Origin: an uncultured Fidelibacterota bacterium
GTDB taxonomy: Bacteria > Fidelibacterota > Marinisomatia > Marinisomatales > TCS55
Assembly (NCBI GenBank): GCA_913041075.1
Contig: CAJWGZ010000066.1
Location: 1 to 5,836 of the forward strand
DNA length: 5,836 nt
Reading direction: 5' to 3'
The position numbers and the translations under genes were made by a program. Positions 5,792 through 5,836 of the stretch are shown here, one piece after another; positions within the stretch are counted from its first letter, which is position 1; each line of letters begins with the position of its first letter. The notes below the pieces were generated by a model, which was not told the DNA's origin, ran no database searches, and was given only the letters and a program-made list of their open reading frames with translations.

Positions 5792-5836
5792 ATGGTAAGG
5801 GTGCTTGCAGTTTTATTATTGGTTACAAATATTTTT
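5792..5836 (+). CDS. Start of an exported or membrane protein (3'-truncated by window edge)
   Basis: From ATG at 5792 the frame is open for 15 codons to the window end and encodes MVRVLAVLLLVTNIF. One basic residue near the start followed by a run of hydrophobic residues looks like the beginning of a signal peptide or membrane anchor. An in-frame TAA at 5771-5773 closes the frame upstream, and no other standard start lies between. Another ATG at 5781, in a different frame, gives only MRILW before TAA and overlaps this start. Too little is visible to name a family. Confidence 0.5.
   Translation, partial: MVRVLAVLLLVTNIF

Noticed and set aside
1..5836. CRISPR array, tRNA/rRNA, insertion sequence, or defence/toxin system
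   Set aside because: No regularly spaced repeats, cloverleaf, transposase or terminal repeats were seen; almost all sequence is explained by housekeeping or metabolic genes.

Overview
The window carries four complete protein genes and the ends of two more. It reads as ordinary chromosomal housekeeping and metabolism. Base composition is AT-leaning (roughly low-to-mid 40s % GC by eye), and Shine-Dalgarno sequences are weak or absent before most starts. The long PpiD-like foldase has an N-terminal anchor. Together these suggest a Gram-negative bacterium of the Bacteroidota / Fibrobacterota / Marinimicrobia (FCB) neighbourhood, perhaps a marine Neomarinimicrobiota. That placement is inference: there is no rRNA or marker gene here, and I am only moderately confident.

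Layout. Bases 1-348 (+) are the 3' part of a YbgC/4HBT-type hotdog acyl-CoA thioesterase whose start lies before the window. It converges, with a 6-base gap, on a minus-strand pair. This pair is a methylcrotonyl-CoA carboxylase beta-type carboxyltransferase (1295-2896), followed 40 bases downstream by a ten-helix EamA/DMT transporter (355-1254, TTG start). Upstream of the carboxylase, a hairpin with a T-tract (2937-2964) ends the next minus-strand gene, a membrane-anchored parvulin-type peptidyl-prolyl isomerase/foldase (2986-4830). That gene diverges from a family 5 (UdgB-type) iron-sulfur uracil-DNA glycosylase (4946-5635, +) across a 115-base gap. After a 156-base gap holding two inverted repeats, the first 15 codons of a plus-strand gene with a signal-peptide-like start run off the end.

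How they work together. The thioesterase and carboxylase both act on acyl-CoA substrates, and the carboxylase indicates leucine (or related branched acyl-CoA) breakdown. Its biotin-carboxylase/BCCP partner is not in the window. The foldase serves envelope protein folding, and the glycosylase starts base-excision repair. These last two share only a divergent intergenic region and no evident pathway.

I found no mobile element, CRISPR array, tRNA/rRNA or defence system, and no convincing undescribed system. The more interesting points are small. The foldase's two parvulin signature motifs occur in reversed order across adjacent domains. An 11-base AT motif is repeated upstream of both plus-strand starts on the right side. 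The carboxylase has two unusual substitutions, and it also has a nine-A run in its coding strand.
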